Shown piece by piece: positions 41,598 to 49,118 of a DNA stretch of 64,000 nucleotides. Position 1 is the stretch's first letter. Each line of letters opens with the position of its first letter. Location: the NCBI RefSeq assembly GCF_030150155.1, contig NZ_JASLGR010000030.1:4063-68062 (forward strand). Direction: 5' to 3'. Source of the DNA: Nocardioides sp. (GTDB lineage Bacteria > Actinomycetota > Actinomycetes > Propionibacteriales > Nocardioidaceae). The translations under genes were made by a program, and so were the position numbers. The notes below the pieces were generated by a model. It saw only the letters and a program-made list of their open reading frames with translations, was not told where the DNA came from and did no database searches.

Positions 41598-42494
41598 ATG
41601 AGCATCTACCTCAACAAGGACAGCAAGGTCATCGTCCAGGGCATCACCGGCGGCATGGGTGCCAAGCACACCGCCCTGATGCTCGACTCCGGCGCTCAGA
41701 TCGTCGGCGGTGTCAACGCTCGTAAGGCCGGCACCACGGTTACGCACAAGGACGCCAACGGCGCCGACGTCGAGCTGCCGGTCTTCGGCACCGTCGCCGA
41801 GGCGATGGCTGCCACCGGCGCCAACGTGTCGGTCCTCTTCGTCCCGCCGGCCTTCACCAAGGCCGCCGCGATCGAGGCCATCGACGCCGAGATGCCGCTG
41901 ATCGTCGTCATCACCGAGGGCGTTCCGGTCCAGGACACCGCCGAAGTCTGGAGCTACCTCCAGGGCAAGTCCACCCGGATGATCGGCCCGAACTGCCCCG
42001 GCATCATCACCCCGGGCGAGTCGCTGGCCGGCATCACGCCGCACACCATCGCGGGCAAGGGCCCGATCGGTCTTGTCTCCAAGTCCGGCACCCTGACCTA
42101 CCAGATGATGTACGAGCTGCGTGACTTCGGCTTCTCGACCGCCATCGGCATCGGCGGCGACCCGATCGTGGGCACCACCCACATCGACGCCCTCCAGGCG
42201 TTCCAGGACGACCCGGAGACCAAGGCCATCGTGATGATCGGTGAGATCGGTGGTGACGCTGAGGAGCGTGCCGCCGCCTACATCGCCGAGCACATCACCA
42301 AGCCGGTCGTCGGCTACGTCGCGGGCTTCACCGCCCCCGAGGGTAAGACGATGGGTCACGCCGGCGCGATCGTGTCCGGCTCGGCCGGCACCGCCGCCGC
42401 CAAGAAGGAGGCCCTCGAGGCCGTGGGCGTGAAGGTCGGCAAGACGCCGTCCGAGACCGCCGCCCTGATGCGGGAGATCATGCAGGGCCTCTGA
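41598..42494 (+). CDS. sucD: Succinyl-CoA ligase (ADP-forming), alpha subunit
   Basis: This is the alpha subunit of succinyl-CoA synthetase, carrying the phosphohistidine. The 298-residue protein has the CoA-binding Rossmann start (IVQGITGGMGAKHTALMLDSG), IGPNCPGIITPGE, IGIGGDPIVGTTHIDAL, and the active-site histidine in TMGHAGAIVSG. A GGGAGAGAGAA ribosome site precedes the ATG. It ends the operon at a perfect hairpin terminator and a 22-bp repeat array. Confidence 0.97.
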   Translation: MSIYLNKDSKVIVQGITGGMGAKHTALMLDSGAQIVGGVNARKAGTTVTHKDANGADVELPVFGTVAEAMAATGANVSVLFVPPAFTKAAAIEAIDAEMPLIVVITEGVPVQDTAEVWSYLQGKSTRMIGPNCPGIITPGESLAGITPHTIAGKGPIGLVSKSGTLTYQMMYELRDFGFSTAIGIGGDPIVGTTHIDALQAFQDDPETKAIVMIGEIGGDAEERAAAYIAEHITKPVVGYVAGFTAPEGKTMGHAGAIVSGSAGTAAAKKEALEAVGVKVGKTPSETAALMREIMQGL

Positions 42495-42538
42495 GCCTGC
42501 TGATCCAGCCTCCCGAGGCTGACCAAGCACCACACGTA

Positions 42539-42568
42539 CGCCCCGCCCGGTTTCGACCGGGCGGGGCG
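42539..42568 (+). terminator. sucCD terminator
   Basis: Perfect 13-bp GC-rich arms at 42539-42551 and 42556-42568 with a stable TTCG tetraloop. Repeat array C begins nine bases later. Confidence 0.92.
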
Positions 42569-42576
42569 TTCGCGTT

Positions 42577-42730
42577 GGTGGTGAAACCGGAAGTCGGGGG
42601 TGGTGAACCCGGATCTGGGCGGTGGTGAAACCGGAAGTCGGGGGTGGTGAACCCGGATCTGGGCGGTGGTGAACCCGGATCTCGCGCGTGGTGAACCCGG
42701 AAGTCGGTGGTGGTGAACCCGGAAGTGGGC
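42577..42730 (+). repeat. 22-bp repeat array C, seven units
   Basis: Units start at 42577, 42599, 42621, 42643, 42665, 42687 and 42709, an exact 22-base period. Types are AAG, ATC, AAG, ATC, ATC, AAG, AAG; units 1 and 3 read GAAACC in place of GAACCC. The array ends on the first base of the reverse-complement stop codon of the sigma-like gene. Confidence 0.95.
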
Positions 42731-44556
42731 TAGGAGAGGGCCGCGAGCCGGTCGGCGGCCCGGTGGGTCAGGTCCACGAAGTCGCTGGTCGCGATGGTGT
42801 GGGTGCCGTCGGGCACGAAGCCGACCTGGGCGATGTGGGAGCCGACCCGGGTCAGACCCATCAGGTACGTCACGGACCGGTTGTCGGAGATCTCCGCGGT
42901 CACCCGCCACACGGCCAGGTCGCGCTGCTTGGTCGAGGTGGACTCCAGCTGCTGTACCTCGGTGCCGAGGTCGGTGCGCGGGCAGGCGGCCAGCTTGGAG
43001 CGGACGACCTTGATCAGACCGGCGGCCGCCGACGGGTTCGCCCAGGTGCCGATCGACTCGGTGAGGCCGAACTGTGCGGGCAGCGAGGTGGCGGCCGGGA
43101 TCACGAAGGACCGGGTCAGGCCGTTCTTGATCCCCTTGGTGCTGAAGTCGAGGCTGTCGCACCGGGTCGCGGCGAGGTTGGTCTTTGCCGCGACCGGGTC
43201 GGTGCCGTCCCAGGGCTGGTTGACCCCGGCCACCGGCGGCAGGTCGACGGTGCTGAGCATCGCCGGGTGCTTGCCGACCGGGATCGGGGCGATGTCGGCG
43301 GTGGTCGCCTTGCCGGCACACTTGCCGGCCTGCGGCAGGGCGCACAGCTTGGTCACCGCGAGGCTGAGCAGGTCGGTGTTCTGCCCGACGGCCTTCGGGG
43401 CGGTGCGCGGCTGGGCCGTCACGATCGTGGTGGTGAGGATGCCGGTGCGGGCGACGCTGGCCACGATGGTGCGGCCCTGGTCCTCCCAGTCACGCAGCAC
43501 GACCAGGGTCGCCTCGTCGCCGACGTTCCCGATCGACTGGGTGGAGATCAGCTGCACCCGGGAGTCGCTGCAGCCGGCGTACCAGGCCAGCGACGACGCC
43601 CGGGCGGCGTGGGCCTGGGTGGCGTTGCCCGAGACCTCGACGGCCTGACCCACGGTGCGGCCGTCGGAGGCCGACAGCGTGCGCATCAGGGTCGCCTGGG
43701 CGGTCCGGTCGGCGAAGCGTGCCTGCTGGCACGGCAGCACCAGACCGTCGCCGCTGGTGTTGTCCGAGGTCTGCTCGGTGGACCACTGGCCGGTTAGCTC
43801 GTTGGTGACGATGCCCTCGCTGAGCAGGTTCTGCGTCCGCAGCGGGTACGACGTCTTCGGGGCGGCCGACGTGGGGGAGTGCAGCGCGAGGGTGTGCAGG
43901 CTCGGGTGCGAGCCCGAGGAGTCGGTCGCGATCGCGCCGGCGCCGACGAAGGCCGCCACGGCGACCGTCGCACCGATAGCGGTGTGGATCCGGCGTCGAC
44001 CGGTGCCGGCCCGGGTGATGATCGAGGTCCGCGGCCAGCGGACCTCGCGCAGTTCGGCGGCCATCGGCTCGAAGACCCGCAGCACGTCGGTGGCGGCGAC
44101 GTCGCGGGCGATGGCGAACTTGGTGGTGGCGGTCTGGAGCTCGGCCTCGGCCCGGGCGAAGGGGAGACCGACCTCGCGGGCGATGTCGTCCAGCGGCAGC
44201 GTGGTGAGGTGGGCCAGGAGCAGGATGCGGCGCTGGGTCAGGGAGAGCTTCGCCAGGGCGCTCAGGGTGGCGCGGATGCCCTCGTCGAAGCCGCGCTCGC
44301 GGTGGAACGGGCGGGCGGTGGCGCGCCGCAGCGCGTGCCGCCAGGCCACCGGGCGGACGTAGGACTGCGGGTCCTCCAGCAGGCTGACCTTGCGCCAGTG
44401 GTGCCAGGCGACGATCAGGCTGTCGCGCACCGCCTTCTGGGCGGCGGGCAGGTCACCGGTGAGCGCCCACGTCTGCAGCAGCAAGCGCCCTCGGACGTCG
44501 TGGTAGAACGTCTCGAAGGTCGCAGCGTCGGCGGTGGTCGATGTGGCAGTCCTCAT
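42730..44556 (-). CDS. ECF sigma factor-like protein fused to a membrane helix and extracytoplasmic PknH-like sensor
   Basis: This is a 608-residue protein with three parts. Residues 10-75 match sigma region 2 (FETFYHDVRGRLLLQTWALTGD, QKAVRDSLIVAWHHWRKV), and 95-150 match region 4 (LSALAKLSLTQRRILLLAHLTTLPLDDIAREVGLPFARAEAEL). A single helix at about 190-209 (IGATVAVAAFVGAGAIA) is followed by some 390 extracytoplasmic residues. These form two related halves with paired cysteines that resemble the PknH-like sensor domain. The layout suggests a membrane-tethered transcription factor, perhaps released by proteolysis. ATG 44556 is chosen over an in-frame start 51 bases upstream. No anti-sigma gene is adjacent. 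Confidence 0.75.
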   Translation of the reverse strand: MRTATSTTADAATFETFYHDVRGRLLLQTWALTGDLPAAQKAVRDSLIVAWHHWRKVSLLEDPQSYVRPVAWRHALRRATARPFHRERGFDEGIRATLSALAKLSLTQRRILLLAHLTTLPLDDIAREVGLPFARAEAELQTATTKFAIARDVAATDVLRVFEPMAAELREVRWPRTSIITRAGTGRRRIHTAIGATVAVAAFVGAGAIATDSSGSHPSLHTLALHSPTSAAPKTSYPLRTQNLLSEGIVTNELTGQWSTEQTSDNTSGDGLVLPCQQARFADRTAQATLMRTLSASDGRTVGQAVEVSGNATQAHAARASSLAWYAGCSDSRVQLISTQSIGNVGDEATLVVLRDWEDQGRTIVASVARTGILTTTIVTAQPRTAPKAVGQNTDLLSLAVTKLCALPQAGKCAGKATTADIAPIPVGKHPAMLSTVDLPPVAGVNQPWDGTDPVAAKTNLAATRCDSLDFSTKGIKNGLTRSFVIPAATSLPAQFGLTESIGTWANPSAAAGLIKVVRSKLAACPRTDLGTEVQQLESTSTKQRDLAVWRVTAEISDNRSVTYLMGLTRVGSHIAQVGFVPDGTHTIATSDFVDLTHRAADRLAALS

Positions 44557-44614
44557 GAGCAAGGACACCGTACCCGGCGTGCCGTCGTCCGCATCAGCCG
44601 ACGACAAGGTGATG

Positions 44615-45877
44615 ATGGGGGAGATGACTTCGCTGCTCCCTCATCTCGGCCCGCAGGCCCGTGGCTCCGAGGAGATCATGGCCGACCTGCGGCACCGGCG
44701 ACCGCTGGTGCTGGTGGCGACCCTCGGCGGCGTACTGGCTGCTCTGGGTGCGCTGGTAGTGCTGTGCGCCCTGGTGCTGGTGGGCTGGTTCCTGACCGAC
44801 TCGGGCTCGCACGGCACGCCCGGCGACGCCGTCCAGATCGGCTCGGTCGCCTGGCTCGTCGCGCACGGCTCCGGGGTGCACGCCTCGGGCAGCCTGATCA
44901 CGATGGTGCCGCTCGGCCTCGTCGGCCTGGTCGGCTGCTCGCTGTGGCGCTCGGGGGTGCGCGTCGGTGACGCGATCTCCGACCACGGCCCCGACGCCGA
45001 TCGTCTCGCCGACGGGGAGCGGGACTGGACCGTCCCGATCGGCGCCGGTCTGTTCACGGTCGGCTACGCGCTGACCGTCACCATCGTGGGCACCCTGACC
45101 TCGACCACCGCGCTCGGGATCGACGTCGCCGGCGCCACGATGTGGGCCGTCGTGCTCGCTGCCGTGGTCGGTGGCCTGGGGATCAGCGTCGGCTCCGGTC
45201 GCGCGGCGATCTGGGCGATGGCGGTCCCCGGCACGATCCGGGTCGCGGCCCTGATCGCCTGGAAGGTGGTGCTGACCTGGCTGGCCGTGTGCACGGTCGC
45301 CGTGGTCGCAGCCCTCCTGCTCGACTTCTCCACCGCCGCGAACCTGATGGACCAGCTCGGCACCAGCGGCAGCCAGGGCCTGGTCTACGTCCTGGCGATG
45401 CTGCTGATCGTGCCCAACGCGGTCATCTTCGGCGGTGCGTTCCTGCTCGGTCCCGGCTTCACCGTCGGCACCGGCACCCTGGTCGCCCCCAGCGGCGTCG
45501 TCCTCGGACCGCTGCCGATGGTGCCGCTGCTCGCGGCGCTGCCCGACGCCGGACCGCAGCCGGCCTGGATGGCGTGGCTCGTCCTCGTCCCGGCCCTGGT
45601 CGCCGCCGCGGTGGTGGCCCGAGTGCAGCGCCAGCACCCCACCACGGTCTGGACCGAGGGGCTGATCCGCGGCCTGGCCGGCGGGGTCGGCGCGGGCCTG
45701 CTGTTCGGCATCCTGGCGCACTGGTCCGGTGGCGCCGTCGGACCTGGCCGGATGGTCGCCGTCGCTCCGCACGCGATGGACGCGACGGTCAAGGCGGTCA
45801 CCACGATGGGCATCGGCGGGATGGTCGGTGGCCTGGCGATGACCTGGTGGCAGCGGCGTGCCGCGTCGGCCCGGTAG
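44615..45877 (+). CDS. DUF6350 / PerM-like cell division membrane protein
   Basis: This is an integral membrane protein of about 420 residues with ten or so hydrophobic segments (LVLVATLGGVLAALGALVVL, VGLVGCSLWRSG, WKVVLTWLAVCTVAVVAALLL, IVPNAVIFGGAFLLGPGFTVG). GPGFTVGTGTLVAPSGVVLGPLPMVPLLAALP is the most conserved stretch of the DUF6350 family. Its place immediately before purN and purH matches PerM (Rv0955) of M. tuberculosis, needed for cell division under stress. Start codon choice is open: ATG 44615 has AAGG five bases upstream; 44612 and 44624 are alternatives. Confidence 0.82.
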   Translation: MGEMTSLLPHLGPQARGSEEIMADLRHRRPLVLVATLGGVLAALGALVVLCALVLVGWFLTDSGSHGTPGDAVQIGSVAWLVAHGSGVHASGSLITMVPLGLVGLVGCSLWRSGVRVGDAISDHGPDADRLADGERDWTVPIGAGLFTVGYALTVTIVGTLTSTTALGIDVAGATMWAVVLAAVVGGLGISVGSGRAAIWAMAVPGTIRVAALIAWKVVLTWLAVCTVAVVAALLLDFSTAANLMDQLGTSGSQGLVYVLAMLLIVPNAVIFGGAFLLGPGFTVGTGTLVAPSGVVLGPLPMVPLLAALPDAGPQPAWMAWLVLVPALVAAAVVARVQRQHPTTVWTEGLIRGLAGGVGAGLLFGILAHWSGGAVGPGRMVAVAPHAMDATVKAVTTMGIGGMVGGLAMTWWQRRAASAR

Positions 45878-45888
45878 GGTCCCGCCTC

Positions 45889-46494
45889 GTGCGTGTTGTC
45901 GTCCTCGTCTCCGGGACCGGTTCCAATCTCCAGGCTCTGCTCGATGCGAGTGCCGACCCCGGCTACGGCGTCGAGATCGTCGCGGTCGGTGCCGATCGTG
46001 ACCAGATCCTCGGTCTGGAGCGGGCCGAGGCGGCCGGGGTGCCGACCTTCGTCACCCGGCTGGGCGACTTCGAGAGCCGCGAGGACTGGGACGCGGCGCT
46101 GAGCGCTGCGGTGGCGTCGTACGAGCCTGACCTGGTCGTCCTGGCGGGGTTCATGAAGCTCGTCGGGGCGTCCTTCCTGGCGGCGTACGGCGGAATGACG
46201 CTCAACACCCATCCGGCGCTCTCGCCGAGCTTCCCCGGCACCCGCGGCCCGGCCGACGCCCTGGAGTACGGCGTCAAGATCACCGGTGCGACGCTCTTCG
46301 TCGTCGACGCGGGGGTCGATACCGGGGTGATCCTGGCGCAGACCGCCGTGCCGGTCGCCGAGGACGACGACGTGGCCAGCCTGCACGAGCGGATCAAGGT
46401 CGCCGAGCGCACGATGCTGGTCGACACCGTCGGCCGGGTGGCCCGCGAGGGGTTCACCGTCGAGGGTCGGCGGGTTCGCTTCGGTCAGGGCTGA
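45889..46494 (+). CDS. purN: Phosphoribosylglycinamide formyltransferase
   Basis: It transfers the formyl group of 10-formyltetrahydrofolate to GAR in purine synthesis. The 201-residue protein has the N-terminal nucleotide motif VVVLVSGTGSNLQALLDA and the catalytic asparagine/histidine pair in LNTHPALSPSFPGTRGPADAL, with ITGATLFVVDAGVDTGVILAQ after it. GTG 45889 starts 11 bases after the perM stop, so cotranscription is likely. A TAGGGT lies eight bases upstream. purH and its riboswitch follow, and folD at 62978 makes the folate cofactor. Confidence 0.95.
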   Translation: MRVVVLVSGTGSNLQALLDASADPGYGVEIVAVGADRDQILGLERAEAAGVPTFVTRLGDFESREDWDAALSAAVASYEPDLVVLAGFMKLVGASFLAAYGGMTLNTHPALSPSFPGTRGPADALEYGVKITGATLFVVDAGVDTGVILAQTAVPVAEDDDVASLHERIKVAERTMLVDTVGRVAREGFTVEGRRVRFGQG

Positions 46495-46510
46495 GCGCCT
46501 AAACTGAGGT

Positions 46511-46580
46511 CAACCACGACTGGCGCGGGTGGGTCACCACCAGGGAGTGGCGTGAGTTGGCATCGTCCGCCTGGGTGCCC
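46511..46580 (+). promoter_or_regulatory. ZTP (pfl) riboswitch upstream of purH
   Basis: The purN-purH gap holds the conserved parts of the ZTP aptamer in order: GACTGGCG at 46518-46525, a GTGG...CCAC stem-loop followed by GGGAG at about 46529-46547, and CCGCCTGGG at 46567-46575, which forms the pseudoknot half. ZTP/ZMP riboswitches turn on purine and folate genes when 10-formyltetrahydrofolate is scarce. purH uses that cofactor, so the position is apt. The call is by eye; a covariance search with the pfl/ZTP Rfam model would settle it. Confidence 0.88.
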
Positions 46581-46612
46581 CCTCGTCGAGTTCACGACTG
46601 AGGAGATGCGGC

Positions 46613-48199
46613 ATGGCCGGGCAGCAGGACACCATCAAGATCAAGCGGGCACTCGTGTCCGTCTTCGACAAGACCGGTCTCGACGACCTGGTCCGCGGCC
46701 TGGCTGAGGCCGGTGTCGAGCTCGTCTCCACCGGTGGCTCCGCCGCCCTGATCGAGTCCCTCGGCCTGCCGGTCACCAAGGTCGAGGACCTGACCGGCTT
46801 CCCCGAGTGCCTCGACGGCCGGGTCAAGACCCTCCACCCGCGCGTCCACGCCGGCATCCTGGCCGACCGTCGCCTGGCCGACCACGAGGCCCAGCTGGCC
46901 GACCTCGGCGTCGAGCCGTTCGACCTCGTCGTGGTCAACCTGTACCCGTTCGCCGCGACCGTCGCCGCCGGTGGCACCGTCGAGGAGATCATCGAGAAGA
47001 TCGACATCGGCGGCCCCTCGATGGTCCGTGCCGCCGCCAAGAACCACCCGAGCGTCGCGATCATCACCGACGGCGCCGACTACGGCCGTGCCCTGGCTGC
47101 GGCCCAGGGGGAGGGCTTCACCTACGAGGAGCGCAAGGCGCTGGCCGCCAAGGCCTTCGTGCACACCGCGTCGTACGACGTGCACGTGGCCTCCTGGATG
47201 GGCTCGGTGCTCGTCGACTCGAGCGAGGGCACCGGCTTCCCGGCCTGGATCGGCGGCACGTACGACAAGGCCACCGTGCTGCGCTACGGCGAGAACCCGC
47301 ACCAGGCCGCGGCGCTCTACCTCAACGGCTTCGGCCCCGAGGGCCTGGCCCAGGCCGAGCAGCTGCACGGCAAGGAGATGTCGTACAACAACTACGTCGA
47401 CACCGACGCCGCCCGTCGTGCCGCCAACGACTTCGCCGAGCCGGCCGTGGCGATCATCAAGCACGCCAACCCGTGCGGCATCGCCGTGGGCGCCGACATC
47501 GCCGAGGCGCACCGCAAGGCGCACGCCTGCGACCCGGTCTCCGCGTTCGGTGGCGTGATCGCCTCCAACCGGCCGGTCTCGGTCGAGATGGCCCAGCAGG
47601 TCGCCGAGGTCTTCACCGAGGTGATCGTCGCTCCGGCGTACGAGGACGGCGCCGTGGAGATCCTGCAGGGCAAGAAGAACATCCGGATCCTGATCGCCTC
47701 GACCGAGGGCGGTAGCCCGGTCGAGACCCGTCCGATCTCCGGTGGCCTGCTGATGCAGACGGTCGACCACGTCGACGCTCCCGGGGACGACGTCTCCACC
47801 TGGACCCTGGCCACCGGTGAGGCGGCCGACGAGGCCACCCTGGCCGAGCTCGCCTTCGCCTGGAAGGCCTGCCGGGCCGCCAAGTCGAACGCCATCCTGC
47901 TGGCCGCCGATGGTGGCTCGGTCGGCATCGGGATGGGCCAGGTCAACCGGGTCGACTCCTGCAAGCTGGCCGTCGAGCGCGCCAACACCCTGGTCGAGGG
48001 GGAGGAGCGGGCCCGCGGCGCGGTCGCTGCCTCCGACGCCTTCTTCCCGTTCGAGGACGGCCCGCAGATCCTGATCGAGGCCGGGGTCAAGGCGATCGTG
48101 CAGCCGGGCGGCTCGGTCCGCGACGAGCTCACCATCGAGGCCTGCAAGGCCGCCGGGGTGACGATGTACTTCACCGGGACCCGGCACTTCTTCCACTGA
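46613..48199 (+). CDS. purH: Bifunctional AICAR transformylase / IMP cyclohydrolase
   Basis: It carries out the last two steps of IMP synthesis: formylation of AICAR (ZMP), then ring closure. The 528-residue protein has the N-terminal MGS-like cyclohydrolase domain (IKRALVSVFDKTGLDDLVRGLAEAGVELVSTGGSA, DGRVKTLHPRVHAGIL) and the C-terminal transformylase domain with the catalytic KHANPCG and SDAFFPFEDG segments. The end is VTMYFTGTRHFFH, as is usual for PurH. An AGGAG site precedes the ATG. Control by the upstream ZTP riboswitch is expected, since its ligand is the PurH substrate. Confidence 0.98.
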   Translation: MAGQQDTIKIKRALVSVFDKTGLDDLVRGLAEAGVELVSTGGSAALIESLGLPVTKVEDLTGFPECLDGRVKTLHPRVHAGILADRRLADHEAQLADLGVEPFDLVVVNLYPFAATVAAGGTVEEIIEKIDIGGPSMVRAAAKNHPSVAIITDGADYGRALAAAQGEGFTYEERKALAAKAFVHTASYDVHVASWMGSVLVDSSEGTGFPAWIGGTYDKATVLRYGENPHQAAALYLNGFGPEGLAQAEQLHGKEMSYNNYVDTDAARRAANDFAEPAVAIIKHANPCGIAVGADIAEAHRKAHACDPVSAFGGVIASNRPVSVEMAQQVAEVFTEVIVAPAYEDGAVEILQGKKNIRILIASTEGGSPVETRPISGGLLMQTVDHVDAPGDDVSTWTLATGEAADEATLAELAFAWKACRAAKSNAILLAADGGSVGIGMGQVNRVDSCKLAVERANTLVEGEERARGAVAASDAFFPFEDGPQILIEAGVKAIVQPGGSVRDELTIEACKAAGVTMYFTGTRHFFH

Positions 48200-48243
48200 T
48201 CCACCGATCGCGTGATCCCTGCTCCGGTACGCCGACCGGAGTC

Positions 48244-48282
48244 GACCGCCCCCGGGGCTGCGCGAGCAGCCCGGGGGCGGTC
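48244..48282 (+). terminator. purH terminator
   Basis: Arms 48244-48261 and 48266-48282 pair over 17 positions with one bulge and a GCGA loop, then TCCCCATTTGTT. Confidence 0.88.
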
Positions 48283-48362
48283 CCCATTTGTTCACTCGAG
48301 GCTTTCCTGAGAGACACCTGAAAGCGTCCGCTCGTTGAGCCGACCCCGATGGGGTACTCGCT

Positions 48363-49118
48363 GTGGTGAACAGGGGTAGGCCGCAGGTCTGGTGGCTCAG
48401 GGTGATGATGCTGGTCGGCGTCGTCTCGACCGCCATCGCCCTCCCGGCCGGATCAGCGACCGCCCATCCCTTCGGTGACCCGGAGAGCGCGGCGATCTCG
48501 CTGATCACGACCGACTCGGTGCGGGTGCACTGGCAGGTCGGGATGGTCGACGACTACACCTACCTGGCCCAGAGCCTCGACCTCCTTCCCGAGGAGCGCA
48601 CCCTCCTCGACGGGGTGGTCGACGCCCGTGACGGCGACCCGGAGCTGGTCGCCGCGTCGCCGAAGTTCACCGCCTACCTGCTGCGCCACCTCGGCGTCAC
48701 CGCCAACGGTGCCGCCTGCCGGGGCACGGTGCAGCCGATCGAGGACCTGGTCGCCGACGGCGTCGACGTCGACTTCCAGTGCACCGGGGACGTCACCCGG
48801 GCCGACGTGATGATCAGCATGCTGACCGACCTGTCGGCGTACTACACGACGCTCGCCACCGGCCCCGAGGGGCAGCGCGAGGCCTACAACGGCTCGCAGA
48901 CGTCGTACAGCTGGAGCTTCGATCCCAGCGCCGCACCTGCGGCACTCAACACCGGCCGGTCCGCGCTGCTCCAGATCAGCGCCGTGATCGGTCTCCTCAT
49001 CGTTCTCGGGGCGGCCGGGGTCGGCCTGCGTCGCTACCGCCGCCGTCGTGCGCTGGCGGCGACGTCGCTGACCTCACCACCTGCTGTATCCGATCACCAC
49101 CAGAAAGCAGAGCTGTGA
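48363..49118 (+). CDS. Exported membrane-anchored protein, unknown
   Basis: This is a 251-residue protein with a signal peptide (WLRVMMLVGVVSTAIALPAG, cleavage near AHP) and one C-terminal membrane helix (LLQISAVIGLLIVLGAAGVGL) followed by an RRYRRRR stop-transfer. The exported domain starts AHPFGDPESAAISL and has two cysteines in NGAACRG and FQCTGD. Similar AHPF-starting modules occur in actinobacterial surface proteins of unknown role. Its TGA overlaps the GTG of the giant metallophosphoesterase gene by four bases, so the two are translationally coupled and probably work together at the surface. Confidence 0.78.
   Translation: MVNRGRPQVWWLRVMMLVGVVSTAIALPAGSATAHPFGDPESAAISLITTDSVRVHWQVGMVDDYTYLAQSLDLLPEERTLLDGVVDARDGDPELVAASPKFTAYLLRHLGVTANGAACRGTVQPIEDLVADGVDVDFQCTGDVTRADVMISMLTDLSAYYTTLATGPEGQREAYNGSQTSYSWSFDPSAAPAALNTGRSALLQISAVIGLLIVLGAAGVGLRRYRRRRALAATSLTSPPAVSDHHQKAEL

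Noticed and set aside
34552..42730. CRISPR arrays
   Set aside because: Units are contiguous with an exact 22-base period and no unique spacers, and no cas genes are present.
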